From assembly GCA_019745775.1 (NCBI GenBank), contig JAIESR010000006.1, forward strand, positions 342,852 to 406,851: a stretch of 64,000 bases of DNA. Direction: 5' to 3'. Shown here in pieces: positions 8,101-15,947 of the stretch. Each line of letters begins with the position of its first letter. Position 1 is the first letter of the stretch. The notes beneath the pieces are model-generated. The model was not told the origin of the DNA, did not search any database, and worked only from the letters and a program-made list of their open reading frames with translations. The stretch comes from Xanthobacteraceae bacterium. GTDB taxonomy: Bacteria > Pseudomonadota > Alphaproteobacteria > Rhizobiales > Xanthobacteraceae. The translations under genes were made by a program, and so were the position numbers.

Positions 8101-8910
8101 CTACGCGGCGCCCTTCACCGGCGTGCCGTTGCTGCGCGGCTCGCGCGCGGCGAGGAGCGCGCCGAGCGTCGCCACGGTCGAGACGTCGGCGATGCCGTCG
8201 ACCTTGGCCGGCCGATAATGGCGCTGGAACGCCGCGACCACGGCCATGGTCTCCGAATCGTAGCTGCCGGAGGTCTCGATGCCGTAGCCCAGGCGACGCA
8301 GCGACGTCTGAAGCGTCTTCACCTCGGGATCGCTGTCGCCCAGCACGAAGATGCGCCCGCCCGCCGCCGTGATCGGCGCCGGCTTGACCCAAAGGCCGAT
8401 GCCGGAATCGTGCAGCAGCCGCCACGGGAATTTCTCGCCGGGATCCTTCTTGCGCGACGGCGCGACGTCGGAATGCGCGACCACCCGGTCGGCCGGGATG
8501 CGGTGGCGCGTCAGGATGCTGCGGCAGAGCGCGATCATCGCTGCCGTCTGGCGGCGCGGGAAGTCCGGATAGCCGTAGTCATGCCCGGGATTGGCGATCT
8601 CGATGCCGATCGAGCAGGAGTTGATGTCGGTCTCGCCGGCCCAGGAAGAGGCGCCGGCATGCCAAGCGCGCCGCGACTCCGGCACGCACTGCACGATATG
8701 GCCGTCCTCCATCACCACATAGTGGGCGGAGACGTCGCTCATCGGCGAGCAAAGGTGCTCGAGCGCGAGCTTGGAGTCGCGCATGCCCGTGTAGTGCATC
8801 ACGATCATGTCGGGCTTGGCGCCGCCTTTGCGTTCGCCATGGTTCGGCGACGCCTTCACTTCGGCGACGACACAGGAATCGGGACGGAATTCGGACACCA
8901 GCAGGACCAT
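8101..8910 (-). CDS. AmpD-like N-acetylmuramoyl-L-alanine amidase with peptidoglycan-binding domain
   Basis: 269 residues from ATG 8910 (MVLLVSEFRPDS); an in-frame extension to 9012 is possible but lacks family likeness. The N-terminal Amidase_2 domain holds the zinc-site pattern: MIVMHYTGM (first His), VVAHSDVAPSRKKDPGEKFPW (second His, then the Asp/Lys catalytic segment), and the SIGIEIANPG core. The C-terminal part (about 180-250, DPEVKTLQTSLRRLGYG ... FQRHYRP) is a PG_binding_1 helical domain. AmpD-type enzymes cleave the anhydro-muramyl lactyl-peptide bond during wall recycling. No signal peptide is visible, consistent with a cytoplasmic role. The gene is convergent with the dioxygenase beta gene. 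Confidence 0.88.
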   Translation of the reverse strand: MVLLVSEFRPDSCVVAEVKASPNHGERKGGAKPDMIVMHYTGMRDSKLALEHLCSPMSDVSAHYVVMEDGHIVQCVPESRRAWHAGASSWAGETDINSCSIGIEIANPGHDYGYPDFPRRQTAAMIALCRSILTRHRIPADRVVAHSDVAPSRKKDPGEKFPWRLLHDSGIGLWVKPAPITAAGGRIFVLGDSDPEVKTLQTSLRRLGYGIETSGSYDSETMAVVAAFQRHYRPAKVDGIADVSTVATLGALLAAREPRSNGTPVKGAA

Positions 8911-9130
8911 ACTCGGAACACCGATATGTTCGATGGACCGGCTTGGCGCAACGCACAACAAAAACGCCGAACGCGGATTACAATATTGACGATGGGCGAA
9001 GCCGCGCTTCACCGCAAGTATGGAACCCGCCAGCTCCGTCAGAACGCGGCGGAATTCGGGCCGCTGTTGCAGCGCCGCCTCACGGCCTGTGGATAACTCA
9101 TGCCGGATCAGCTTTGAGCTGATGAACGCG

Positions 9131-9176
9131 CAAAAAGGCGGCAGTCCGGACCGGCCAAAGGCCAGACCAGACCGCC
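9131..9176 (-). terminator. Rho-independent terminator after the PRC-barrel gene
   Basis: On the minus strand an interrupted stem opens with GGCGG (pairing 9172-9176 with 9137-9141), continues with GGCC-TTT-GGCC at the tip, and ends in TTTTT (9132-9136). It lies about 50 bases downstream of the PRC-barrel stop. Confidence 0.75.
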
Positions 9177-9223
9177 ACTCTTTGGGGGCCTATTCACCGC
9201 GCCCCCGCTACTGCTAGGCGTTG

Positions 9224-9745
9224 TTACCTCGGCGGGGTCGCCGGGGCCCGATCCCGCGGCGGCGCCTGGCCGGTGGTCGGGGCTGAACGTGTCGCCGCGG
9301 CCTTGAACTCCGGCGCGTTCTTGAGTTCGTCGCGGGTCATGGCGAGCCTCAGCTTGAGCTCCTCGCGGTCCGTGGCCGGCTGCACCTGGAATGCGGCCGG
9401 TGCGAGCGCGACGTCCTTCTGGCCGATGCCGAGGAAGCCGCCGACGCCGACGATGTACGCGACGATACGACCGTTCTGATCGATCAGCATGTCGGTCACG
9501 TCACCGATCTTCTCGTTGTTGGAACCGATCACGTCGGTGCCCTTGAATTTGGTGGCGAGCCACTGGTCGGACGACTGCTGGGTCACGAACTGGCGGGAAC
9601 CCGTCTGCGCGCCCGGAGTCGTCATCGGCTCGGTTTTCTGCACGGCGGGCGGTGCCTTCGGCGCATCCGGTGCCGGCGTCTGCGCCACGGCGGAGCCGAC
9701 AACCAGCGCCGCGGCAGCGGTTGTCATCATGAGTTTCTTGAGCAT
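9224..9745 (-). CDS. Exported PRC-barrel domain protein
   Basis: A 173-residue protein with a signal peptide (MLKKLMMTTAAAALVVGSAV, cleavage near AVAQ), a Pro/Ala/Thr-rich linker, and a PRC-barrel domain at about residues 60-135 (KGTDVIGSNNEKIGDVTDML, then GRIVAYIVGVGGFLGIGQKDVALAP). The C-terminal tail is disordered and Pro-rich. PRC-barrel proteins of this secreted type are common in Rhizobiales and often stress induced; their molecular role is unsettled. A perfect EcfG-type promoter lies about 85 bases upstream, and a hairpin terminator follows, so this is a single-gene transcript. Confidence 0.88.
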   Translation of the reverse strand: MLKKLMMTTAAAALVVGSAVAQTPAPDAPKAPPAVQKTEPMTTPGAQTGSRQFVTQQSSDQWLATKFKGTDVIGSNNEKIGDVTDMLIDQNGRIVAYIVGVGGFLGIGQKDVALAPAAFQVQPATDREELKLRLAMTRDELKNAPEFKAAATRSAPTTGQAPPRDRAPATPPR

Positions 9746-9828
9746 TCAGGCCTCCAATTGCCAATCGAACTTTTGTTGTGAGACACGTTTCATCGGAAGC
9801 ATCGGGGCGATGCCTCCTGTCAGGGAAC

Positions 9829-9853
9829 AACGCCGGGCCTGATTACGTGTTCC
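9829..9853 (-). promoter_or_regulatory. EcfG-type general stress promoter for the PRC-barrel gene
   Basis: On the minus strand GGAAC (9853-9849) and CGTT (9832-9829) are separated by exactly 16 bases. The PRC-barrel start codon is 83 bases downstream. Confidence 0.7.
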
Positions 9854-9958
9854 GGCAATTTTTCCGCACAATTTGCGGCGCGTCGTGGAACCAACGGCGC
9901 CACGAGTGGGAACAGCACGGCTTCAAGTTGGTCAGACCGCCGGTGGAACCGCAGTTGA

Positions 9959-10368
9959 TTAATTGACGGTTCGAAGTGTCGCCTCCCGGATGCCGTCGTC
10001 GGCGCGTTCGGCATCCTCGCGGCCGCCGTCGCGGGTCGTTGTAGTGGTGAAAAGATAAAGGCCACCCTTCGGTCGTGGAACTCCGAAATAGTAACTCGTC
10101 GATAGTGGCTGGCCCGGTGGCTGGCAGGTGGTGGTCACGCGAACGGCACGTGTGCCATCGGATGGAAGCGATCCGGACATGAATGCGCCCTTGCATTCCA
10201 TCGCATTGAGCCCGGTCATGAGAAGCGCCCGTCGCGGGCGTATGCGGCGACTTCCCAGTTTCCGACCGCAAAGTGTCGCAACACCTCGACCTGCGCGGCG
10301 GATTCAACCGTCATCGCCAAAATGGCTGCGGCGAAAACAAGCCCACCAACGTGCGCACGCTCACGCAT
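9959..10368 (-). pseudogene. Small secreted protein gene split by a frameshift
   Basis: The first frame starts at ATG 10368, with GAGAGG five bases upstream. It encodes a signal peptide (MRERAHVGGLVFAAAILAMT, then VESAAQ) and a short mature part ending NWEVAAYARDGRFS at a TGA (10218-10216). The second frame begins in the overlapping ATGA at 10219 and runs 86 codons (MTGLNAMECKGAFM ... TCQPPGQPLS) to 9959. Neither half is sensible alone: one has export signal and ribosome-binding site, the other has the body with two cysteines. A single-base frameshift in one ancestral gene is the simplest reading; a sequencing error, translational coupling or recoding remain possible. I do not recognise the family. 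Confidence 0.5.
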
Positions 10369-10706
10369 TTGACCTCTCAGCCGGATGTGCGCGTGGTCCT
10401 TGACCGCAACGGCCGCTCCCCCGCTAGCTAACTCAACCATGCCGTTCAGAGAGCAGAAAATTCTAATTTTAGTGCGGATTTCGGACTGGGTTCGGCAGGC
10501 AAGCGTCCAGCCGCCAAACCTCAACCCTTCCTTAAGAGCGAGCGTCGTTAATAAGCCGTTGAGAACGCCGATGGCGGGGCCCCGCCAGGGCGGCGTGATC
10601 CATTGACGCCCATATAGTCCCATGATAGCCCATTCTGTCCCAATCGCAGGCGAGGCCGTCGATCCCGCCGGGCATGGGCAGGGCGGCGGGCTGAGCAAGG
10701 GGCGTC
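10369..10706. other. Regulatory intergenic region upstream of the dcw cluster
   Basis: 338 bases without a credible gene, between the small secreted gene (leftward) and mraZ (rightward). It holds the MraZ-type repeat array (10609-10642), a TTGACG (10603-10608) that could be a -35 element overlapping the first repeat, and a weak CtrA-like site TTAA-N7-TTGA (10548-10562). The long minus-strand frame crossing it is a shadow. Confidence 0.6.
10609..10642. promoter_or_regulatory. MraZ-type operator: four direct CCCA/TGGG repeats at exact 10-bp spacing
   Basis: CCCA occurs at 10609-10612, 10619-10622, 10629-10632 and 10639-10642, so the minus strand carries four TGGG boxes one helical turn apart. 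MraZ from E. coli binds TGGGN direct repeats with 5-base spacers (a 10-bp period) in the promoter of its own operon. Position 65 bases upstream of mraZ supports autoregulation. Confidence 0.8.
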
Positions 10707-11186
10707 ATGGACCGCTTTGTTTCCCACTATACGCTGCGGCTCGATGCCAAGGGCCGGGTGTCGATCCCGGCGCCATTCCGGGCGGTGCTCGCACGCGATG
10801 GCTTCGACGGGCTCTACTGCTATCCGGCGCTCGACCGGCCGGCGCTCGATGCCGGCGGCAACGCGCTGCTGAAGGAAATCGAGACGCTGATCGCGCGCTT
10901 CGCGCCCTATTCCGAGGAGCGCGAGCAGTTCTCGGCAACGCTCTATTCGACCAGCGAAATCCTGAAAGTCGATGGCGAGGGCAGGGTGGTCCTGACCGAG
11001 CCGTTGAAATCGCATGCGGGCATCGCGGACGCAGTCGCGTTCGCGGGCCACGGTCACAAGTTTCAGATCTGGGAGCCGGGTCGCTTCCGCGCGGAGCTCG
11101 CGGAGGCCACCGAGAAGGTCCGCGCGCTGAAGAAGCGGCTCGGAACCCAGGGAGCGGCGGAAGGTCCGCACGGAGCGCGGGAATGA
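10707..11186 (+). CDS. mraZ: Transcriptional regulator MraZ
   Basis: A 159-residue protein with two tandem SpoVT/AbrB-like domains. The first has [20 protein letters not shown]; the second has [20 protein letters not shown], followed by [16 protein letters not shown]. MraZ forms a ring oligomer that binds TGGG repeats upstream of the dcw operon and controls it. Four such repeats sit just upstream. The start is supported by AAGGGGCG before the ATG. The gene overlaps the downstream rsmH start. It opens the first dcw block on this strand. Confidence 0.97.
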   Translation: MDRFVSHYTLRLDAKGRVSIPAPFRAVLARDGFDGLYCYPALDRPALDAGGNALLKEIETLIARFAPYSEEREQFSATLYSTSEILKVDGEGRVVLTEPLKSHAGIADAVAFAGHGHKFQIWEPGRFRAELAEATEKVRALKKRLGTQGAAEGPHGARE

Positions 11187-12229
11187 TGGCGGGCCGCGGC
11201 GGCGGGAAACCTGCTGCCGATGGCGGACTGGCCCGCCACGTTCCTGTGCTCGGCGGCCCCGCCGTCGAATTCCTCAATGTCCGCGACGGCGGAGTCTATA
11301 TCGACGCGACCTTTGGCGCCGGCGGTTATACACGCCTGATCCTCGCGGCGGCGAACTGCAACGTCATCGGCATCGACCGCGACCAGCGCGCCGTCGCCGC
11401 CGGTTTCGATCAGGTGTCGCAGGCCGAGGGGCGGCTGGTACTGGTGGAGGATCGTTTCTCCAACCTCGAACGCGTGGCGCGCTCCTGCGGCTACGATGCG
11501 GTCGACGGCGTAGTGCTCGATGTTGGCGTGTCGTCGATGCAGCTCGACGAAGGCGCGCGCGGCTTCTCGTTCCGGCTCGACGGGCCGCTCGACATGCGCA
11601 TGGGCGGCGCCGGCCCGAGCGCCGCCGACGTGATCAGGCGCGCCAGCGAGCGCGATCTCAGCCATATCATCGCGACGCTCGGCGAGGAGCGTCACGCGCG
11701 TGCCGTGGCGCGTGCGATCGTGCGCGCGCGCGAGGCGGCGCCGATCGAAACCACTGGCGCGCTTGCCGAGGTCGTCTCGCGGGTCGTGCATGCGCGCCCC
11801 GGCCAGATCCATCCGGCGACCCGCACGTTCCAGGCGCTGCGCATCTTCGTCAATGAAGAGCTCGATGAGCTCGCCGCGGCGCTCGAGGCCGCCGAGCGCG
11901 TGCTGCGGCCGGGCGGGCGGCTGGTCGTCGTGTCGTTCCATTCGCTCGAGGATCGTATCGTCAAAACCTTCCTGACCGCGCGCGGCCGCCGCAGCGCGGG
12001 CTCGCGCCATGCGCCCGAAGCGGTGCACGCGCCGATGAGCTTCCGCATCCTGACCGGACGCCCGGTCGCGGCAGACGAGAAAGAGACCGGCGCCAATCCG
12101 CGCGCGCGCTCCGCCAAGCTTCGCGCCGCCGAACGCACCGCGGGCCCCGCAGGCGAGACGATCGCGGACAAGTTGCTGCCGCGGCTGCCGTCGCTGGCCG
12201 AGGTGATGAGCGGGAGGCGCAAGACATGA
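11183..12229 (+). CDS. rsmH: 16S rRNA (cytosine1402-N4)-methyltransferase
   Basis: 348 residues from ATG 11183, overlapping the mraZ stop (ATGA). RsmH (MraW) methylates N4 of C1402 in the ribosomal P site using SAM. The SAM-binding motif is [34 protein letters not shown] and [14 protein letters not shown] are family signatures; [13 protein letters not shown] and [15 protein letters not shown] close the domain. The C-terminal [16 protein letters not shown] tail (here [14 protein letters not shown]) is typical. A much longer in-frame extension (to 10622) reads through mraZ and the regulatory region and is not real. Confidence 0.96.
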   Translation: MMAGRGGGKPAADGGLARHVPVLGGPAVEFLNVRDGGVYIDATFGAGGYTRLILAAANCNVIGIDRDQRAVAAGFDQVSQAEGRLVLVEDRFSNLERVARSCGYDAVDGVVLDVGVSSMQLDEGARGFSFRLDGPLDMRMGGAGPSAADVIRRASERDLSHIIATLGEERHARAVARAIVRAREAAPIETTGALAEVVSRVVHARPGQIHPATRTFQALRIFVNEELDELAAALEAAERVLRPGGRLVVVSFHSLEDRIVKTFLTARGRRSAGSRHAPEAVHAPMSFRILTGRPVAADEKETGANPRARSAKLRAAERTAGPAGETIADKLLPRLPSLAEVMSGRRKT

Positions 12230-12239
12230 GCCACAAGCC

Positions 12240-12644
12240 ATGATGCGCATCCTCAACATCCTGGTGATCGGCGCGCTCGTCGCGGCGGCGGCCTATGTCT
12301 ACAAGATCAAGTTCGATTCCACCCGCCAAGCCGAGCGTATCGCCAAGCTCCGCATGGAGATCCGTCAGGAGAACGACGCGATCGCCAATCTGCGCGCCGA
12401 ATGGTCGAAGCTCGACACCCCCGCGCGCATCCAGGAACTGGCGAAGCGGCATCTCACCACGTTGAAGCCGATCGACCCCCGGCAGTTCGACACGCTGCGC
12501 ACGCTGCCGGAACGACCGCCCGATCTGGTGCCGCCGGATTCGACCGACCCGATCGGATCGCTGCTCGAAAATCCCGACGCCACCGACGTGCCGGTGACGT
12601 CGAGCATTCCCACCGCTCCCGCCGCCGCGCGAGCCAAGAGGTAG
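12240..12644 (+). CDS. ftsL: Cell division protein FtsL
   Basis: A 134-residue bitopic protein: a short cytoplasmic N-terminus, one membrane segment (about residues 4-22, ILNILVIGALVAAAAYVYK), then a coiled-coil-like helix (about 25-75, RQAERIAKLRMEIRQENDAI ... LKPIDPRQF) and a Pro/Asp-rich C-terminal tail. FtsL bridges FtsQ and FtsB and activates FtsWI. Its identity is set by topology, size and position between rsmH and ftsI, since FtsL sequences diverge strongly. It starts ten bases after rsmH. Confidence 0.9.
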   Translation: MMRILNILVIGALVAAAAYVYKIKFDSTRQAERIAKLRMEIRQENDAIANLRAEWSKLDTPARIQELAKRHLTTLKPIDPRQFDTLRTLPERPPDLVPPDSTDPIGSLLENPDATDVPVTSSIPTAPAAARAKR

Positions 12645-12647
12645 GTC

Positions 12648-14405
12648 ATGCATTCGCCCGCCGCGCCGACGTCGGCCCCGCAAGAGCGCGCCTTGCAGGA
12701 ACCTTGGCGCCGTCACCTGGTGCGCACGCTGCTTTACGGCAAGTCGGTTGATCGCGCGGTGAAGGCGCGCGCCCGCATCGGGCTCGCGATCATCGTGTTC
12801 GGCATCTGTTACGCGGTGATCGCCGGACGGCTGGTGATGTACGCCGCAACCGACAATACCACCGTGCGCCGTTCCTACTCGGCCGACGCCGTCGCGACCG
12901 CGCGGCCCGACATCCTCGACCGCAACGGCGAGATCCTCGCGACCGACGTGCGCATGCCTTCGCTGTTCGCCGAGCCGCACCGGATCATCGACAAGGACGA
13001 GGCGGTCGAACTGCTCGCCACCGTGATCCCGGATCTCGACGTGACCGAAGTGCGCGAGCGCCTGTCGTCGCGGCGGCGCTTCGTGTGGCTGCGGCGCGAG
13101 ATCACGGCCAAGCAGCGCCAGGAGGTGCACCGCCTCGGCCTGCCGGGCATCGGCTTCATGCACGAGAACAAGCGGGTCTATCCCTCCGGTCCGCTGGTCT
13201 CGCACCTGATCGGCCACGTCAACATCGACAACCAGGGCATCGCCGGCATCGAGAAGTGGCTCGACAGCCGCGGCCTCGCCGACCTGCACCTCGCCGGCCT
13301 CGCGCGCGACCGCTTGCAGCAGCCGGTGGAGCTCGCCGTCGATATCCGCGTGCAGCACGCGATGCGCGACGAGCTGATCAAGGCGCGCGTCAAGTACAAG
13401 GCGCTCGCTGCCGCCGGGCTGGTGCTCGACGCCCGCACCGGCGAGATCGTGTCGATGGTGTCGGTGCCGGACTACGATCCGAACAACCCGCGCGAGGCGC
13501 TCGACCCGACCCGCATCAACCGGCTCACGACCGGCGTGTTCGAGATGGGCTCGACCTTCAAGGCGCTCACGCTCGCGATGGCGCTCGATTCGGGCCGCAT
13601 GAATCTCAACTCGACGTTCGACGCGCGCGGCTCGCTGCAATACGGCAAGCACACGATCCACGACTATCGGGGACAGAACCGTGTGCTCTCGATGGGCGAG
13701 GTGTTCACCTATTCGTCGAACATCGGCACCGCCCGCATGGCGCTGGCCCTCGGCGTCGAGCACCACAAGCAGTTCCTGCGCCGGCTCGGCCAGCTCGACC
13801 GGCTGCGCACCGAGCTGCCGGAAAGCGCCGAGCCGCTCGTGCCGCGCCGCTGGCAGGAGATCAACACCGTGACCATCGCGTTCGGGCACGGGCTCTCGGT
13901 CGCGCCGTTGCAGGCGATGATGGCGAACGCCGCGCTGGTCAACGGCGGCCTGCTGATCCCGCCGACCTTCCGCAAGCGCACGGAAGAAGAGGCGATGCAG
14001 GTCGCGACCCGCGTGCTCAAGCCCGATACCAGCGAGAAGATGCGCTACCTGATGCGGCTCAATGCCGAGAAAGGCAGCGCCCGGCGCGCCGATGTCGAGG
14101 GCTTCTACGTCGGCGGCAAGACCGGCACCTCCGAAAAGGTCGTCAACGGCCGCTACGTCAGGAACAAGCTGCTCAACAGCTTTACCGCCGTGTTCCCCGC
14201 CGATCAGCCGCGCTACCTCCTGCTGGTGATGCTCGACGAGCCGCAGGTGATCCCGGAGACCCAGGGCTACGCCACCTCGGGCTGGAACGCGGCGCCGACC
14301 GCCGGCCTGATCATCGCGCGCATCGCGCCGCTGCTTGCCATCACGCCCCGCTTCGACCTGCCGCCGGCGGAGAAGCTGATCCTGGCGAGCGCGCAGCGGC
14401 GCTGA
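12648..14405 (+). CDS. ftsI: Septal peptidoglycan transpeptidase FtsI (PBP3)
   Basis: A 585-residue class B penicillin-binding protein. It has a cytoplasmic N-terminus, a membrane helix at about 44-66 (IGLAIIVFGICYAVIAG), a PBP dimerisation domain (from ARPDILDRNGEILATDV), and a transpeptidase domain with nucleophile Ser302 in STFK (302-305), SSN (356-358) and a KTGT box (GGKTGTSEK, late in the domain). It crosslinks septal peptidoglycan with FtsW. A 4-base gap separates it from ftsL. The 827-codon frame on the opposite strand is a codon-bias shadow. Confidence 0.97.
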   Translation: MHSPAAPTSAPQERALQEPWRRHLVRTLLYGKSVDRAVKARARIGLAIIVFGICYAVIAGRLVMYAATDNTTVRRSYSADAVATARPDILDRNGEILATDVRMPSLFAEPHRIIDKDEAVELLATVIPDLDVTEVRERLSSRRRFVWLRREITAKQRQEVHRLGLPGIGFMHENKRVYPSGPLVSHLIGHVNIDNQGIAGIEKWLDSRGLADLHLAGLARDRLQQPVELAVDIRVQHAMRDELIKARVKYKALAAAGLVLDARTGEIVSMVSVPDYDPNNPREALDPTRINRLTTGVFEMGSTFKALTLAMALDSGRMNLNSTFDARGSLQYGKHTIHDYRGQNRVLSMGEVFTYSSNIGTARMALALGVEHHKQFLRRLGQLDRLRTELPESAEPLVPRRWQEINTVTIAFGHGLSVAPLQAMMANAALVNGGLLIPPTFRKRTEEEAMQVATRVLKPDTSEKMRYLMRLNAEKGSARRADVEGFYVGGKTGTSEKVVNGRYVRNKLLNSFTAVFPADQPRYLLLVMLDEPQVIPETQGYATSGWNAAPTAGLIIARIAPLLAITPRFDLPPAEKLILASAQRR

Positions 14406-14431
14406 AGCCTTCCGGCCGAAAAAACAGGTGG

Positions 14432-14454
14432 ATGCCCGGCGCAATGCCGGGCAT
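14432..14454. repeat. Short palindrome between ftsI and murE
   Basis: ATGCCCGGC-GCAAT-GCCGGGCAT, a perfect 9-bp stem with a 5-base loop and no T-run. It resembles one arm of the GGATGGCCGGG...CCCGGCCATGAC element seen at 61495-61577 and is probably a fragment of that dispersed family, not a terminator. Confidence 0.55.
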
Positions 14455-14492
14455 GACGTGCGATATAGTCACGCCGCCACCGGTCCGAAGGC

Positions 14493-15947
14493 ATGAAACT
14501 CGCCAAGCTCCTCACGGTCGACGCTCTCAGCGACGCGCGCTTCGCCGACCTCGACGTGCGTGCCATCACGGCCGACAGCCGCAAGGTCGAGCCCAAGGGC
14601 CTGTTCGTGGCGGTTTCGGGCACCAAGGACGACGGCCTCAAGTTCGTGAAGAACGCCATCGACGCCGGGGCGGTCGCGATCATGGCGGAGAAGGTGCCGC
14701 CGGTGCCGCTGCCCGACGGCGTGGCCTTCGTGCGCGTCGGAAATGCGCGCCGCGCGCTGGCGATCGCGGCGTCGCGCCTGTTCAAGCACCAGCCCGAGAT
14801 CGTCGCGGCAGTGACCGGCACCAGCGGCAAGACCTCGGTCGCCGCGTTCACGCGCCAGATCTGGGAGGCGACCGGGGAAGCGGCGGCCTCGATCGGCACC
14901 ATCGGGCTCGTCGCGCCCGGCCGCGAAATCCATGGCTCGCTGACCACGCCCGATCCGGTCGAGTTGCATCGATCGCTCGACGAACTCGCCGGCGACGACG
15001 TCACGCATCTGGTGCTGGAGGCGTCCTCGCACGGCCTCGACCAGTTCCGACTCGACGGCGTCAAGATCGCGGCCGGCGCCTTCACCAATATCAGCCGCGA
15101 CCATCTCGACTATCACCCGACGCTCGAGGCCTATCTCGCCGCCAAGCTGCGGCTGTTCAGCGATCTCGTGCAGCCGCGCGGGGCTGCGGTGATCGTCGTC
15201 GACCACGAGCACGCCGATAAGGTGGTGGCGGCGGCGAAGCAGCGGCGGCTGCGGCTCCTCACCGTCGGCCGGCGCGGGGAGGGTATCCGCCTTATCGACA
15301 CCGCGATCGACGGTTTCGCGCAGGTGCTGAAAGTCGTCTACGCCGGCACCGAATTCACCGTGCGGCTGCCGCTGGTCGGCGGCTTCCAGGTCGAGAACGC
15401 ACTCACCGCGGCCGGGCTCGCGATTGCGACCGACAGCGAGCCGCGCGCGGTGTTTGCCGCGCTCGAACGGCTCAAGGGCGCCAAGGGCCGGCTCGACCTC
15501 GCGGGCGAGCACGACGGCGCGCCGATCTTCGTCGATTACGCCCACAAGCCCGACGCGCTCGCCAAGGCGCTCGAGGCGCTACGGCCGTATGTATCGGGAC
15601 AGCTCGTCGTGGTGTTCGGCTGCGGCGGCGACCGCGACGCCGGCAAGCGCCCGATGATGGGGGCGATCGCCGCCGAGAAGGCCGACCGTGTCATTGTGAC
15701 CGACGACAACCCGCGCAGCGAGCGCCCGGCCGATATCCGGGCGCAAATCCTCCAATCGGCGCCCGGCGCCATCGAGATCGGCGACCGCGGCGAGGCGATT
15801 GCCCGCAGCATCGCGGCGCTGCGCAAGGGCGATGTCCTGCTCATTGCCGGCAAGGGCCACGAAACCGGCCAGATTGTCGGCAACCAGACGCTGCCATTCA
15901 GCGATCACGAGGCGGTCGCGGCCGCGCTGCGGGGAAAATCGGCATGA
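14493..15947 (+). CDS. murE: UDP-MurNAc-tripeptide synthetase (meso-DAP-adding)
   Basis: A 484-residue Mur ligase that adds meso-diaminopimelate to UDP-MurNAc-L-Ala-D-Glu in the cytoplasm. The P-loop is GTSGKTS (109-115), the alphaproteobacterial variant of GTNGKTS. The DNPR motif at 405-408 (DDNPRSERP) marks specificity for meso-DAP over lysine. Other signatures are LEASSHGLDQ, TNISRDHLDYH and the closing IAGKGHETGQ. The ATGA overlap with murF shows translational coupling. An 87-base gap with a short palindrome separates it from ftsI. Confidence 0.97.
   Translation: MKLAKLLTVDALSDARFADLDVRAITADSRKVEPKGLFVAVSGTKDDGLKFVKNAIDAGAVAIMAEKVPPVPLPDGVAFVRVGNARRALAIAASRLFKHQPEIVAAVTGTSGKTSVAAFTRQIWEATGEAAASIGTIGLVAPGREIHGSLTTPDPVELHRSLDELAGDDVTHLVLEASSHGLDQFRLDGVKIAAGAFTNISRDHLDYHPTLEAYLAAKLRLFSDLVQPRGAAVIVVDHEHADKVVAAAKQRRLRLLTVGRRGEGIRLIDTAIDGFAQVLKVVYAGTEFTVRLPLVGGFQVENALTAAGLAIATDSEPRAVFAALERLKGAKGRLDLAGEHDGAPIFVDYAHKPDALAKALEALRPYVSGQLVVVFGCGGDRDAGKRPMMGAIAAEKADRVIVTDDNPRSERPADIRAQILQSAPGAIEIGDRGEAIARSIAALRKGDVLLIAGKGHETGQIVGNQTLPFSDHEAVAAALRGKSA

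Noticed and set aside
10548..10562. CtrA binding site upstream of mraZ
   Set aside because: TTAA-N7-TTGA differs from consensus and such matches are expected often; kept only as a note in the intergenic entry.
11961..14444. 827-codon open frame on the minus strand across ftsI
   Set aside because: Codon-bias shadow of ftsI and its neighbours: strong R/A/H/D-rich content, no recognisable domain, and opposite to well-identified genes.
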